DNA from: Arsenophonus fragariae | Lineage (GTDB): Bacteria > Pseudomonadota > Gammaproteobacteria > Enterobacterales > Enterobacteriaceae | DNA length: 64,000 nucleotides | Direction of reading: 5' to 3' | Assembly: GCA_047291315.1 (NCBI GenBank) | Contig: JBDPYZ010000001.1 | Span: 217,200-281,199 of the forward strand | Shown here: piece by piece, positions 26,593 through 36,040 of the stretch | Layout of the letters: each line of letters starts with the position of its first letter | Position numbering within the stretch: the stretch's first letter is position 1 | Made by a program: the position numbers and the translations under genes | Notes under the pieces: generated by a model | Told to the model about the DNA's origin: nothing | Seen by the model: only the letters and a program-made list of their open reading frames with translations | The model's database searches: none

Positions 26593-28480
26593 GTTTAAAG
26601 GGTTAATTAACTCTTCTGTTGTTACTATTCTTCTTTTACTGAGTTGTTGGTTCTTTTTTGGATGAATCGCAAGTTTAAACAGCGTTTAAAAGAAATCAAT
26701 GCGGAAGTTAGGGTATTCAAAAAAGATAGCCAATTACATACACCGGTTGCGTTAATTTTAACCTTGATGATGATTTTTCCTGGCGCTTTTATTACACTTG
26801 CAGTCGGTTACTGGTTTTTAAAAACAGGTAATCCCCATGATGATTTTGTTTGGAGGTTTGCACTACAATTTTGCCTTATTTTGTGTTTTATTTAGATGGT
26901 GTATTTATATTCTTAAGCCTGATGGCATTGCAGAAAATCATTTTTTAATTGCTAAAAAAGACACTACCTGGTTTCGCCAACATTTGATGAATTTGATGTT
27001 GCTTTTGATTGTTTTGATTTATTGGTCAAGTTATGGCGTTATGTATCCTTTACGGTTGGTGGATGATGTAATCGGACAATTGATTGTGTTAATAACTCTA
27101 TTTTTAGTTTTTCTATTTACTTTGCTGTTTTGCCGCTGGATCTGGCAACTAAAAGGTGGACATTTAACTCGCACTATTGTTATTACCATACTGTTTTTTT
27201 CCATTAGTGTTAATTGGTTTAATGATGGTCGGTTATTATTACTCGACTCTTCGTCTTTCCAGTCGCTGGATAGATAGCCTCTACTTATTACTCTTTTGGT
27301 ATATTATTTATCATAGTTGTATTCGTGGGTTATCCATTGCCGCGCGTAAGCTGGCTTATAAAAGGCCATTAGAGCGCAGTCATAATATGACGCGAGAAGA
27401 GCAAGAAAACGAACCGATCAGCGAACCACCAATGTGAATTGAATTGATTAGCCAACAATCACTACGTTTAACCAGTAGGTACTATTTTTGATCTTTATCG
27501 TAGCTTTTTATTGGATTTGTTCAGATTTCATTACTATTTTCTCATTCTTAGATGGTATTCAACTTTGGCATATTAATGTACAAAATGAAGCTGGTCATAC
27601 TTTACAAGCGGTTACTCTAGCTAATTTAATTTTGGCGATTATTATTTTTATTGTCGCTTTAGTGATGACGTGAAATTTGCCGAGTTTGTTAGAGGTTTTG
27701 GTGCTGTTCCGACTTAAGCTTCGGCAGGGATCAAACTGTGCAATCACGATGATGCTGACCTATATTATTATTGGTATTGGTACAATTATTGTATTAGCAG
27801 TGTTAGGCGTTACCTGAAATAAGTTACAGTTGCTAGCGGCAGCATTAACCTTCGGTTTAGGTTTTGGATTACAAGAAATTTTTGCCAATTTTGTGTCGGG
27901 GATTATTATTCTGTTTGAACGACCGGTTAGAATTGGTGATACTGTCACAATTGGTAATTTTTCAGGTACAGTAAGTAAAATTCTTATTCGAGCGACCACT
28001 ATAACGGATTTTGATCGCAAAGAAGTAATTATTCCAAATAAAGCATTTGTTACCGAACGTCTAATAAATTGGGCGTTATCAGATACTATTAGCTGTATTA
28101 TTATCAAGTTAGGCGTTGCTTATGGTTCTGATCTTGATAAAGTCAAAGCCATTTTGTTACAGGCGGTGCAAAGTAATAATAAGATCATGTCAGATCCTAC
28201 TCCATTAGTATTTTTTACTGATTTTGGTGACAGTACCCTTAATCATGAATTACGTTTTTATGTTCGACAGATAGCCGATAGAAGCACAACATTGGACGAA
28301 GTTAATCGAATGATTGATCGCTTATGTCGAGAACAAAATATCGATATTGCTTTTAACAAGTTAAAGGTTCACCTTCATAATACCAAAGCTGATTCAGTGC
28401 AAGAGGTTGAGCGTACTATTGGCGCTGAAAAGAGATCGAAGCACCGTAATAGAAACAATCGAGATAATGTCGCGGAATAA
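26593..28480 (+). pseudogene. mscK: MscK (KefA) potassium-dependent mechanosensitive channel, C-terminal remnant
   Basis: Remnant of the large MscS-type channel MscK (about 1,120 aa in E. coli). Only the C-terminal half is left, in at least five frames: 26644-26895, 26837-27277, 27177-27437, 27488-27673, then an unbroken 216-codon stretch 27830-28480. The latter holds the pore helix and beta domain of MscS channels (LTFGLGFGLQEIFANFVSG, FERPVRIGDTVTIGNFSGTV, RKEVIIPNKAFVTERLINW). The periplasmic N-terminal domain is deleted. Direction is correct for E. coli synteny (divergent from acrAB). Confidence 0.93.
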
Positions 28481-28508
28481 TAATTGTATTATTTTTTATT
28501 AACGCTTT

Positions 28509-28672
28509 TTAGTTGTATTGGCAAGTAATTAAGATAGCTTCTTTATTCTCATAATCTTTCTTGACAATATCAAGTGCTTTGAGTGCTGTACTGGGTTCTA
28601 TTTGATTAATTTTTAGAATATAAATTAATCAATGGCAACTTGGATTTCTAATGAAGAATTCTCTAAATTCAT
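28509..28672 (-). pseudogene. rsmS: RsmS/YbaM remnant (short replication-associated protein)
   Basis: Remnant of the 53-aa YbaM/RsmS protein that lies next to priC in E. coli. The start ATG 28672 gives MNLENSSLEIQVAID, then a one-base deletion; the next frame reads LIYILKINQIEPSTALKALD followed by IVKKDYENKE, closely matching the family helix-turn region. Ends at TAA 28509-28511. The single deletion falls in a GATTAATTT stretch, so a sequencing error cannot be ruled out. Confidence 0.78.
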
Positions 28673-28694
28673 TAAATATTATCTATATTATTTT

Positions 28695-29243
28695 TTATTC
28701 GATACTTTGATTTTCATCGTGCTCAATTGTTCTTTCTATGTGTGAAAGTACTTGACGGCATCTCACTAATCTTTCAGTTAATGTGGCTATTTCTTGTTGT
28801 AGTTTCTGGCAAGCAACGTATGACTGCTGTTTATCTAATTGTTGTTCTCGATTATTTATCATTGCAATTAGGCGATGTTCATAATCTTGATGTTGAACTA
28901 AGCGTTCATAGAGATCGATGGTCTTTTCTTTTTGGATATGTTGGCTTTCTTTTTTTCGTAAATTTTGTGTTGAAGATTCTCGAGTCATAGCCCCAATTTG
29001 GGCAATAATTTTTTCTGTCAAAAAAGCAATCTGTTCTGAACGTAAAGTTATAACCGCATTTTTTAATTGAATAAAATGTTGCTTAATTTCAAATAAACAT
29101 TCGCTTAATTGGTGGCTTTTTCGATGAAATAATTTTTGATCAAAACGTGATGTTATAAAAGAAGAGTGTGCAATAGGCTTTATTTGTTCTGCTAATGTTT
29201 CAATTTGCTCTTCAAGTGAGTTTAGTAATTTTTGTATTTTCAT
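28695..29243 (-). CDS. priC: PriC, primosomal replication protein N''
   Basis: PriC restarts stalled replication forks by loading DnaB through Rep/SSB, an alternative to PriA-PriB. 182 aa, a little longer than E. coli (175). Mostly helical and highly charged. Conserved features: SRFDQKLFH (about residues 32-40), LIQHQD-type motif LVQHQDYEHRL (about 114-124) and ERLVRCRQVLSHIERTIEHD near the C-terminus. Divergent from apt and next to the rsmS relic, as in E. coli. Frame is open throughout, though the family is fast-evolving. Confidence 0.88.
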   Translation of the reverse strand: MKIQKLLNSLEEQIETLAEQIKPIAHSSFITSRFDQKLFHRKSHQLSECLFEIKQHFIQLKNAVITLRSEQIAFLTEKIIAQIGAMTRESSTQNLRKKESQHIQKEKTIDLYERLVQHQDYEHRLIAMINNREQQLDKQQSYVACQKLQQEIATLTERLVRCRQVLSHIERTIEHDENQSIE

Positions 29244-29378
29244 ATATTAAGCCATAATAAAAAAATATGTGATTGCGATTTGACTTATTACAGTAAAAAC
29301 GCGCATATTGGTGAACTAATTATTGCATTTTTATAGTATAGTACTTTCCATAAATTGTAGCGTTTGCTTATTTTATCT

Positions 29379-29930
29379 ATGATGATTAATGAAAAAAAAA
29401 TTAAATTTATAAAAGACAGTATTGAAACAATTCCTGATTATCCGATACCCGGTGTATTGTTTCGCGATATTACAACGTTATTAGATAATCCGGTTGCTTA
29501 TCAGGCCACTATTGATCTACTTGTTGAACATTATAAAAATAAAGGTATTACTAAAATTGTTGGTACTGAAGCGAGAGGATTTTTGTTTGGGGCGCCGGTT
29601 GCTTTGCATTTGGGCGTAGGATTTGTGCCTGTACGCAAAGAGGGAAAATTACCGCGAGCTACTTTACGGCAAAATTATGAGCTAGAATATGGTATGGATA
29701 CACTAGAGATCCATAAAGATAGTATTTCAGTTAAAGATAATATATTAGTTGTTGATGATTTACTTGCTACAGGTGGAACGATTGAGGCAACAGTACGTTT
29801 GATCCGGCAGCTTGGGGGTAAAGTTAATGAAGCTGCATTTATTATCTGTTTGACCGATTTAGGTGGTATCGAATGCCTAAAAAAACAAGGGGTCAATTGT
29901 TTTAATTTGGTTGAATTCCCAGGGCATTAA
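29379..29930 (+). CDS. apt: Adenine phosphoribosyltransferase
   Basis: Purine salvage enzyme: adenine + PRPP to AMP + PPi, cytoplasmic dimer. Start ATG 29379 gives 183 aa, the E. coli length; an in-frame TTG at 29364 gives only unconserved extra residues. PRPP-binding motif VLVVDDLLATGGT-type sequence is seen as ILVVDDLLATGGTIEA (about residues 121-136). Other conserved parts: DYPIPGVLFRDITTLL and KIVGTEARGFLFGAPVAL. Sits before dnaX as in E. coli. Confidence 0.97.
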   Translation: MMINEKKIKFIKDSIETIPDYPIPGVLFRDITTLLDNPVAYQATIDLLVEHYKNKGITKIVGTEARGFLFGAPVALHLGVGFVPVRKEGKLPRATLRQNYELEYGMDTLEIHKDSISVKDNILVVDDLLATGGTIEATVRLIRQLGGKVNEAAFIICLTDLGGIECLKKQGVNCFNLVEFPGH

Positions 29931-30019
29931 TGAGCAAAATTTTCTAGCGAAATGTGCTGACTAGGCGAACAGAGCCATGTTGGCGTAACAAACTATATAA
30001 TTAACTTCTAATAGGAATC

Positions 30020-31999
30020 ATGAACTACCAGGTACTTGCCCGTAAATGGCGCCCACAAACGTTTACCGATGTTGTTGGGCAACAACACGTTTTGACCGCG
30101 CTGGCAAATGGTTTGGAACAGCAGCGGCTCCATCATGCCTTCCTATTTTCTGGTACACGCGGGGTTGGAAAAACGACCATTGCGCGCCTGTTTGCGAAAG
30201 GGCTTAATTGTGAGGTAGGGATAAGTCAAAATCCTTGTGGTAAGTGTGCTAACTGTCTTGAGATAGCGCATGGGCGATTTGTTGATTTGATTGAAATTGA
30301 TGCCGCTTCGCGCACTAAAGTTGAGGATACCCGCGAGCTGCTAGATAATGTCCAGTATGCACCGGCGCGTGGTCGATTTAAAGTATACTTGATCGATGAA
30401 GTTCATATGCTTTCTCGTCATAGCTTCAATGCTTTACTCAAGACGCTGGAAGAACCGCCAGAACATGTAAAATTTCTATTAGCAACGACAGATCCACAGA
30501 AATTACCGATAACGGTTTTATCACGTTGCCTTCAATTCCATTTAAGAGCGCTAGATATTGAGCAAATTAGTAGCCAACTTGAACGCATTTTAGTGGCTGA
30601 GAAAATATCGAGTGATAAACGTGCCCGCCAATTAATTGCAAGAGCTGCCGAAGGTAGTTTACGTGATGCACTAAGTTTGACCGATCAAGCTATTGCCATG
30701 GGGAAGGGGCAAGTATCGGCAGATTCAGTTAGCCAAATGCTAGGAATATTGGATGATGAACAGCCACTAGCGATCATTGAAGCGATTGTACATGCCGATG
30801 GTCAAAAAATGATGGCTTTAGTAGAAGATATTGCCTTGCGCGGCAGTGACTGGGAAAGCGTATTGATTGAAATGTTATCTTTAGTTCATCGCATTGCGAT
30901 GATCCAGCTTTTACCTATGGAGATGCAAGATACTGTATCGCCAATAGAAGAGCGTTTACGTTTACTTGCCCGCTTGATTACGCCAACCGATTTACAGCTC
31001 TATTACCAAACCTTATTAGTTGGACGTAAAGAACTTCCCTATGCACCAGAAAGGCGAATGGGGGTTGAGATGACGTTGTTACGTGCATTAGTGTTTCATC
31101 CGAAGTGTGTTAATGATACTGAAATTTCATTGGTGTTATCACCAAGTCTCACTGAAACAACTACTATAGGCAACGATATTGATAATCATGTCGATATTTC
31201 AGCTAATTTAAAAGATAAAAAAAAAGTCATAGATAAAACGACAAATTCATCAGATGAAAAATTAATTGATACACCTACATTGCAATTGTTGCAGGCAAAA
31301 GCGTTGCTAAATAAGGCTCAAGAAAAAACGCCGTTAAAAAAGTCTGAAATAGTATCGTTAAAGACAAAAATGCCATTGGCGATGTCGGCGCTAGAAAGGT
31401 TAGCTACTGTTTCAGCTCAGCATCAACGAATTGTTTTAAATCAGCCAAAAAAGATTGATAAAATGGAACAAAATCAAAAAAATAAATCTTATCAATGGCG
31501 TTCAAAAAATATTTCTGAGGAAAAAACAGAGCGAGTAACAACGCCTGGCAATATTAAACAAGCATTGGAATATGAAAGGACGCCCGAACTTGCCAATAAA
31601 ATAGAGCTTGAAGCTCGAGAGCGTGACCACTGGTCGGCTGAAATTTCTCAGTTTAAAATGCCAAAATTGATAGAACAACTTGCGTTGAATGCTTATAAAG
31701 AATGCTTAAGTGAAACGGAAATCTGTTTACACTTACGATCAACGCAACGGCATTTGAATACTGAGCCTGCGCATAAAGCATTAACAAAAGCCTTGTGTGA
31801 GTTATATGGCAAACCCATAAAACTGGTTATTATTGAAGATGATAATCCAGCCGTCAAGACACCATTGGAATGGCGGCAGATAATTTATGAAGAGAAGGTA
31901 GTTCAGGCTCGTCAATCCATTATTGTGGATAAAAAGATTCAGACTTTGCGTACATTGTTTGATGCGCAGTTAGATGAAGAAAGTATTCGACCTGTGTAG
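30020..31999 (+). CDS. dnaX: DNA polymerase III clamp-loader subunits tau and gamma
   Basis: ATPase of the clamp loader; tau also links the core polymerases and DnaB. 659 aa (E. coli tau 643). AAA+ module with Walker A GTRGVGKTT (about 45-53), zinc-binding CGKCANC (about 73-79), DEXX box LIDEVHML (about 124-131) and arginine-finger SRC motif (about 168). Linker region 385-520 is Lys-rich and poorly conserved; domain V follows to the C-terminus. A -1 frameshift site at codons 440-441 should produce the shorter gamma. Downstream of apt and upstream of ybaB-recR, the usual order. Confidence 0.97.
   Translation: MNYQVLARKWRPQTFTDVVGQQHVLTALANGLEQQRLHHAFLFSGTRGVGKTTIARLFAKGLNCEVGISQNPCGKCANCLEIAHGRFVDLIEIDAASRTKVEDTRELLDNVQYAPARGRFKVYLIDEVHMLSRHSFNALLKTLEEPPEHVKFLLATTDPQKLPITVLSRCLQFHLRALDIEQISSQLERILVAEKISSDKRARQLIARAAEGSLRDALSLTDQAIAMGKGQVSADSVSQMLGILDDEQPLAIIEAIVHADGQKMMALVEDIALRGSDWESVLIEMLSLVHRIAMIQLLPMEMQDTVSPIEERLRLLARLITPTDLQLYYQTLLVGRKELPYAPERRMGVEMTLLRALVFHPKCVNDTEISLVLSPSLTETTTIGNDIDNHVDISANLKDKKKVIDKTTNSSDEKLIDTPTLQLLQAKALLNKAQEKTPLKKSEIVSLKTKMPLAMSALERLATVSAQHQRIVLNQPKKIDKMEQNQKNKSYQWRSKNISEEKTERVTTPGNIKQALEYERTPELANKIELEARERDHWSAEISQFKMPKLIEQLALNAYKECLSETEICLHLRSTQRHLNTEPAHKALTKALCELYGKPIKLVIIEDDNPAVKTPLEWRQIIYEEKVVQARQSIIVDKKIQTLRTLFDAQLDEESIRPV
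31336..31347 (+). promoter_or_regulatory. dnaX: Programmed -1 frameshift site for gamma subunit
   Basis: Slippery heptamer A AAA AAG at 31336-31342 in the dnaX frame. Slipping -1 reads GTC then stop TGA (31345-31347), giving a gamma-like product of about 442 aa, just as E. coli gamma ends one codon after its A AAA AAG. I do not see the strong E. coli-type internal Shine-Dalgarno, and the downstream stem is weak. Confidence 0.75.
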
Positions 32000-32073
32000 C
32001 CGAATACATACCTTTAAGTATATGTTGCAATGTTAAAGTATATCTTTGTAACAGATAAGAAAGAGAGAAAATT

Positions 32074-32403
32074 ATGTTTGGTAAAGGTGGGCTGGGTAAC
32101 TTGATGAAACAGGCTCAGCAAATGCAAGAAAAGATGCAAAAAGTCCAAGAAGAGATTGCTAGCATGGAGGTTACCGGTGAATCGGGTGCTGGTGTTGTTA
32201 AAGTAACCATTAATGGTGCACATAATTGCCGTCGGATTGAAATCGATCCTAGTTTAATGGGAGATGATAAAGATATGTTAGAAGATCTTATTGCTGCCGC
32301 ATTTAACGATGCTGCGCGTCGTATAGAAGAAGCACAAAAAGAAAAAATGGCCAATGTATCCAATGGCATGCAATTACCTCCAGGCTTTAAGATGCCATTT
32401 TGA
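32074..32403 (+). CDS. ybaB: YbaB/EbfC nucleoid-associated protein
   Basis: Small dimeric DNA-binding protein, tweezer-like, cotranscribed with recR. 109 aa as in E. coli. Gly/Met-rich N-terminus MFGKGGLGNLMKQAQQMQ, beta-sheet core TGESGAGVVKVTINGAHN, and C-terminus ending LPPGFKMPF. Start ATG 32074 has AGAGAG upstream. The stop TGA overlaps the recR ATG by one base (TGATG), so translation is probably coupled. Confidence 0.96.
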   Translation: MFGKGGLGNLMKQAQQMQEKMQKVQEEIASMEVTGESGAGVVKVTINGAHNCRRIEIDPSLMGDDKDMLEDLIAAAFNDAARRIEEAQKEKMANVSNGMQLPPGFKMPF

Positions 32404-33008
32404 TGCAGACGAGTCCCCTTCTTGAATCTTTAATGGAAGCGCTACGTTGTTTACCTGGTGTAGGACCAAAATCGGCGCAACGTATGGCTTTTCATCTTCT
32501 GCAACGTGATCGTAGTGGTGGTATGCATTTGGCTCAGGCGTTGATACGTGCAATGTCGGAGATCGGCCATTGTCAGGGGTGTCGAACATTCACTGAAAAA
32601 GATCATTGTTCTATTTGTATTAATCCGAGGCGTCAACAAACAGGCCAAATATGTGTGGTTGAAAGCCCGGCCGATATTTATGCTATTGAACAAACAGGGC
32701 AGTTTGCCGGGCGTTATTTTGTTTTGATGGGACATTTGTCGCCATTAGATGGTATTGGACCTAAAGATATCGGCTTGGATAGTTTAGCAGATAAACTAGC
32801 AACTGAGTCGGTATCAGAAGTTATCTTGGCGACCAACCCAACAATTGAAGGGGAAGCCACGGCTAACTATATTGCTGGCATATGTGCTCAATATGGGGTG
32901 ATGGCTAGTCGTATTGCTCATGGTATTCCTGTTGGCGGTGAGCTTGAAATGGTTGATGGAACAACTTTATCACATTCAATCATTGGACGTCAGAAAATTA
33001 ATTATTGA
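32403..33008 (+). CDS. recR: RecR recombination mediator
   Basis: Part of RecFOR, which loads RecA at single-strand gaps. 201 aa from ATG 32403 (MQTSPLLESLMEALRCLPGV), the E. coli length; a TTG three bases earlier is in frame but unneeded. Helix-hairpin-helix LPGVGPKSAQRMAFHLL (about 16-32), C4 zinc finger CQGCRTFTEKDHCSIC (about 57-72), Toprim domain (ICVVESPADIYAIE, about 81-94) and Walker-like C-terminus GELEMVDGTTLSHS. Intact. Confidence 0.97.
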   Translation: MQTSPLLESLMEALRCLPGVGPKSAQRMAFHLLQRDRSGGMHLAQALIRAMSEIGHCQGCRTFTEKDHCSICINPRRQQTGQICVVESPADIYAIEQTGQFAGRYFVLMGHLSPLDGIGPKDIGLDSLADKLATESVSEVILATNPTIEGEATANYIAGICAQYGVMASRIAHGIPVGGELEMVDGTTLSHSIIGRQKINY

Positions 33009-33035
33009 TAGTGTAAATTTAATATAAATAAACAT

Positions 33036-33067
33036 ATGCAGAGGTTAAAATACTCTGCTTATTTTTT
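33036..33067 (+). terminator. Terminator after recR
   Basis: Stem GCAGAG (33038-33043) / CTCTGC (33053-33058), loop of nine, tail TTATTTTTT. Separates dnaX-ybaB-recR from htpG. Confidence 0.65.
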
Positions 33068-33118
33068 ATGAAAAAATTAATCATATCGGCTATCAACCAC
33101 TCTTTTCATGACGGTGAA

Positions 33119-33148
33119 CTTGAAATTCTCAATTTATATCCCCATCTA
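33119..33148 (+). promoter_or_regulatory. Probable sigma-32 promoter of htpG
   Basis: CTTGAAA (33119-33125), 14-nt spacer, CCCCATCTA (33140-33148): essentially the sigma-32 consensus. E. coli htpG is a classic heat-shock gene. Confidence 0.75.
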
Positions 33149-33200
33149 ACTTTAATAACCATTCAACCCAATAGAATTATTCTAAAATTGAGGCTATTTA

Positions 33201-35075
33201 ATGAGTATGAAAGGACAAGAAACTCGTGGATTTGAATCAGAGGTAAAACAGTTATTGCAACTGATGATCCATTCTCTTTATTCCAATAAAGAAATCTTTC
33301 TACGCGAGCTGATTTCAAACGCATCTGATGCAGCGGATAAATTACGTTTTAAAGCACTTTCACAATCTGATCTTTATGAAAATGACGGTAATTTAAGAGT
33401 TAGAATTGCTATTGATAAAGACAAAAAGACCTTAACGATTAGTGATAACGGCATTGGCATGATGCGCGAAGAGATCATTGATAATTTAGGGACTATTGCT
33501 AAATCTGGTACGAAGGCTTTTTTACAGTCTTTAGGCAACGAACAAGCGAAAGATTGCCCATTAATCGGTCAGTTTGGTGTTGGTTTCTATTCAGTTTTTA
33601 TTGTTGCGGATAAAGTGACAGTGCGTACTCGAGCAGCGGGCATGGCCGCTGATAAAGGGGTTTTTTGGCAATCTCAGGGTGAGGGTGAATATACCGTTGC
33701 TGATATTGAAAAAGTAGAGCGTGGTACGGAAATTACCTTACATTTACGTGAAGACCAAACGGAATTCTTAGATAACTGGCGTTTACGTTCGGTGATCAGC
33801 AAATATTCAGATCATATTGCCTTGCCAGTGGAAATTGAAGCCAAGAACGAAGAAGATGATACTGTTATTTGGGAAAAAATTAATAAAGCACAGGCACTAT
33901 GGACACGTAACAAGAACGATATTACTGCTGAAGAATATAAAGAATTTTATAAGCATGTGTCCCATGACTATGCGGATCCTTTAATATGGAGTCATAATCG
34001 GGTAGAGGGTAAGCAAGAATATACCAGCCTACTTTATATACCGACAAAAGCGCCTTTTGACTTATGGAACCGTGAGAATAAACATGGTTTAAAACTTTAT
34101 GTTCATCGTGTTTTTATCATGGATGAAGCGGAACAATTTATGCCAAACTACCTACGTTTTGTCCGTGGGTTAGTTGATTCAAATGACTTGCCATTAAATG
34201 TTTCGCGAGAAATTTTACAAGATAGTGATATTACCCGTAGTTTGCGTAGTGGATTAACAAAACGTGCATTGCAGATGTTAGAAAAATTAGTCAAAAATGA
34301 ATCTGAACAGTATCAACAATTTTGGCAGGAATTTGGGTTAGTGCTTAAAGAGGGTCCTGCGGAAGATACAACCAATAAAGAAGCTATTACTAAATTATTA
34401 CGCTTTGCATCAACGCATAATGATAATAATTTACAGAATGTTTCTTTAGAAGATTATGTTAGTCGAATGATTGAAGGGCAGGAAAAGATTTATTACATTA
34501 CGGCAGATAGTTATGCTGCTGCGAAAAATAGCCCGCATTTAGAACTATTCCGTAAAAAAGGAATTGAGGTTTTATTATTATCTGATCGGATTGATGAATG
34601 GATGATGAATTATTTGCCAGAATTTGAAGGCAAATCTTTTCAATCTGTTAGCAAGACAGATGAGTCACTAGAAAAACTTGCTGATGAAGATAAGAAAGAA
34701 CAAGAAGAGACAGATAAAAAACTGGAGCCTTTCGTTGAGCGGGTAAAAAAACTATTAGGCGAGCGGGTAAAGGAAGTGAAGTTAACGCATCGTTTAACAG
34801 ACACACCGGCAATTTTAACGACAGATGCTAATGATATGAGTACTCAGATGGCAAAACTTTTTGCTACGGTAGGTCAATCAGCACCGGAAGTAAAATATAA
34901 TTTTGAACTTAATCCTGAGCATCCATTAGTTAAAAAAGTGACAGAACTAACAGATGATGATTTATTTTCTGGGTGGATAGAAGTATTATTAGATCAGGCA
35001 TTGTTTGTTGAGCAAGGTAGTTTGGAAGATCCTAATCAATTTATTCGTCGTATTAATAAGTTACTTTTGGGCTAA
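33201..35075 (+). CDS. htpG: HtpG, bacterial Hsp90 chaperone
   Basis: Cytoplasmic ATP-dependent Hsp90, dimeric, working with DnaK on client maturation. 624 aa, same as E. coli. GHKL ATPase domain first: ELISNASDAADKLR (about 30-43), DNGIGM (about 81-86), GQFGVGFYSVFIVAD (about 121-135). Middle domain contains the catalytic Arg in PLNVSREILQ (about 333). C-terminal dimerisation domain to 624. An ideal heat-shock promoter precedes it and a terminator follows. Confidence 0.98.
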   Translation: MSMKGQETRGFESEVKQLLQLMIHSLYSNKEIFLRELISNASDAADKLRFKALSQSDLYENDGNLRVRIAIDKDKKTLTISDNGIGMMREEIIDNLGTIAKSGTKAFLQSLGNEQAKDCPLIGQFGVGFYSVFIVADKVTVRTRAAGMAADKGVFWQSQGEGEYTVADIEKVERGTEITLHLREDQTEFLDNWRLRSVISKYSDHIALPVEIEAKNEEDDTVIWEKINKAQALWTRNKNDITAEEYKEFYKHVSHDYADPLIWSHNRVEGKQEYTSLLYIPTKAPFDLWNRENKHGLKLYVHRVFIMDEAEQFMPNYLRFVRGLVDSNDLPLNVSREILQDSDITRSLRSGLTKRALQMLEKLVKNESEQYQQFWQEFGLVLKEGPAEDTTNKEAITKLLRFASTHNDNNLQNVSLEDYVSRMIEGQEKIYYITADSYAAAKNSPHLELFRKKGIEVLLLSDRIDEWMMNYLPEFEGKSFQSVSKTDESLEKLADEDKKEQEETDKKLEPFVERVKKLLGERVKEVKLTHRLTDTPAILTTDANDMSTQMAKLFATVGQSAPEVKYNFELNPEHPLVKKVTELTDDDLFSGWIEVLLDQALFVEQGSLEDPNQFIRRINKLLLG

Positions 35076-35104
35076 AATTTATTTAATTAACCGGGTTGTT
35101 CGTA

Positions 35105-35146
35105 AAACCACGTTTTAGTTATTTTAAGACGTGGTTTATTTTTTTA
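35105..35146 (+). terminator. Rho-independent terminator after htpG
   Basis: Stem AAACCACGT (35105-35113) / ACGTGGTTT (35129-35137) followed by ATTTTTTTT. Confidence 0.82.
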
Positions 35147-35260
35147 ACGAAAATAATTTGATTATTCAATGGTTATCTGTTTTCTTAAGTTATATGTATG
35201 CTTAATGATAAGGTAATTTTTTTTCAAATTATAAAAATGAAATAGCGAGGGGTTTATGCA

Positions 35261-35905
35261 ATGCGTATTATTCTGCTCGGTGCGCCAGGCGCGGGTAAGG
35301 GGACTCAGGCACAATTCATCATGGAAAAGTATGGTATTCCACAAATTTCTACCGGTGATATGCTACGTGCCGCAGTAAAGGCAGGCACAGAGTTGGGTCT
35401 AAAAGCGAAAGAATTAATGGATACCGGTAAGCTTGTTACTGATGAATTAGTTATTGTCTTAGTTAAAGAGCGTATAGCCAAGGATGATTGCCGAAATGGC
35501 TTTTTACTGGATGGATTTCCTCGTACTATTCGACAAGCAGACGCAATGAAGAATGCGGGTATTGTGGTGGATTATGTGTTGGAATTTGATGTCCCTGATG
35601 AAATTATCGTTGAGCGTATTGTTGGTCGTCGAGTTCATATGTCTTCGGGTCGTATTTATCATATTAAATTTAATCCTCCCAAAATAGCAAACAGAGACGA
35701 TGTTACCGGTGAAGAATTAAGCATTCGCAAAGATGATCAAGAAGAAACTGTCCGCAAGCGGCTAGTGGAGTATCATCAGTTAACTGAGTCTTTAATTGTT
35801 TATTATCGTCAAGAAGCTGCTGCTGGTCATGCCGAGTACTTTAAACTGGATGGTATCCGTAAGGTTATTGAAGTCAGTGAAGAGTTGGTTAAAATTTTAG
35901 GTTAG
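35261..35905 (+). CDS. adk: Adenylate kinase
   Basis: Essential enzyme balancing ATP + AMP with 2 ADP. 214 aa, the E. coli length and the long form with a LID domain. P-loop GAPGAGKGTQAQF (about 7-19), AMP-binding DMLRAA and LDGFPRTI (about 84-91), LID region HMSSGRIYH, and KRLVEYH. The LID has no zinc-binding Cys, normal for Gram-negatives. Flanked by its own terminator, then hemH, as in E. coli. Confidence 0.98.
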   Translation: MRIILLGAPGAGKGTQAQFIMEKYGIPQISTGDMLRAAVKAGTELGLKAKELMDTGKLVTDELVIVLVKERIAKDDCRNGFLLDGFPRTIRQADAMKNAGIVVDYVLEFDVPDEIIVERIVGRRVHMSSGRIYHIKFNPPKIANRDDVTGEELSIRKDDQEETVRKRLVEYHQLTESLIVYYRQEAAAGHAEYFKLDGIRKVIEVSEELVKILG

Positions 35906-35918
35906 TTATTAGTTGATA

Positions 35919-35953
35919 AAATAGGCATCCAATTTGAGTGCCTATTTCTATTT
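35919..35953 (+). terminator. Rho-independent terminator after adk
   Basis: Stem AAATAGGCA (35919-35927) / TGCCTATTT (35939-35947), tail CTATTT. Confidence 0.7.
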
Positions 35954-36040
35954 ATAGCTAATTTAGTAGATATAAATATATTTGATAAGTTATGATAAGG
36001 TTATAAATGGTTAGCGATAAATAAAATGGAGCCAATTGGC

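Noticed and set aside
27830..28480. C-terminal MscS-like frame of mscK as a working small channel
   Set aside because: It lacks the first membrane helices and has no ribosome site; best read as the undamaged tail of a pseudogene.
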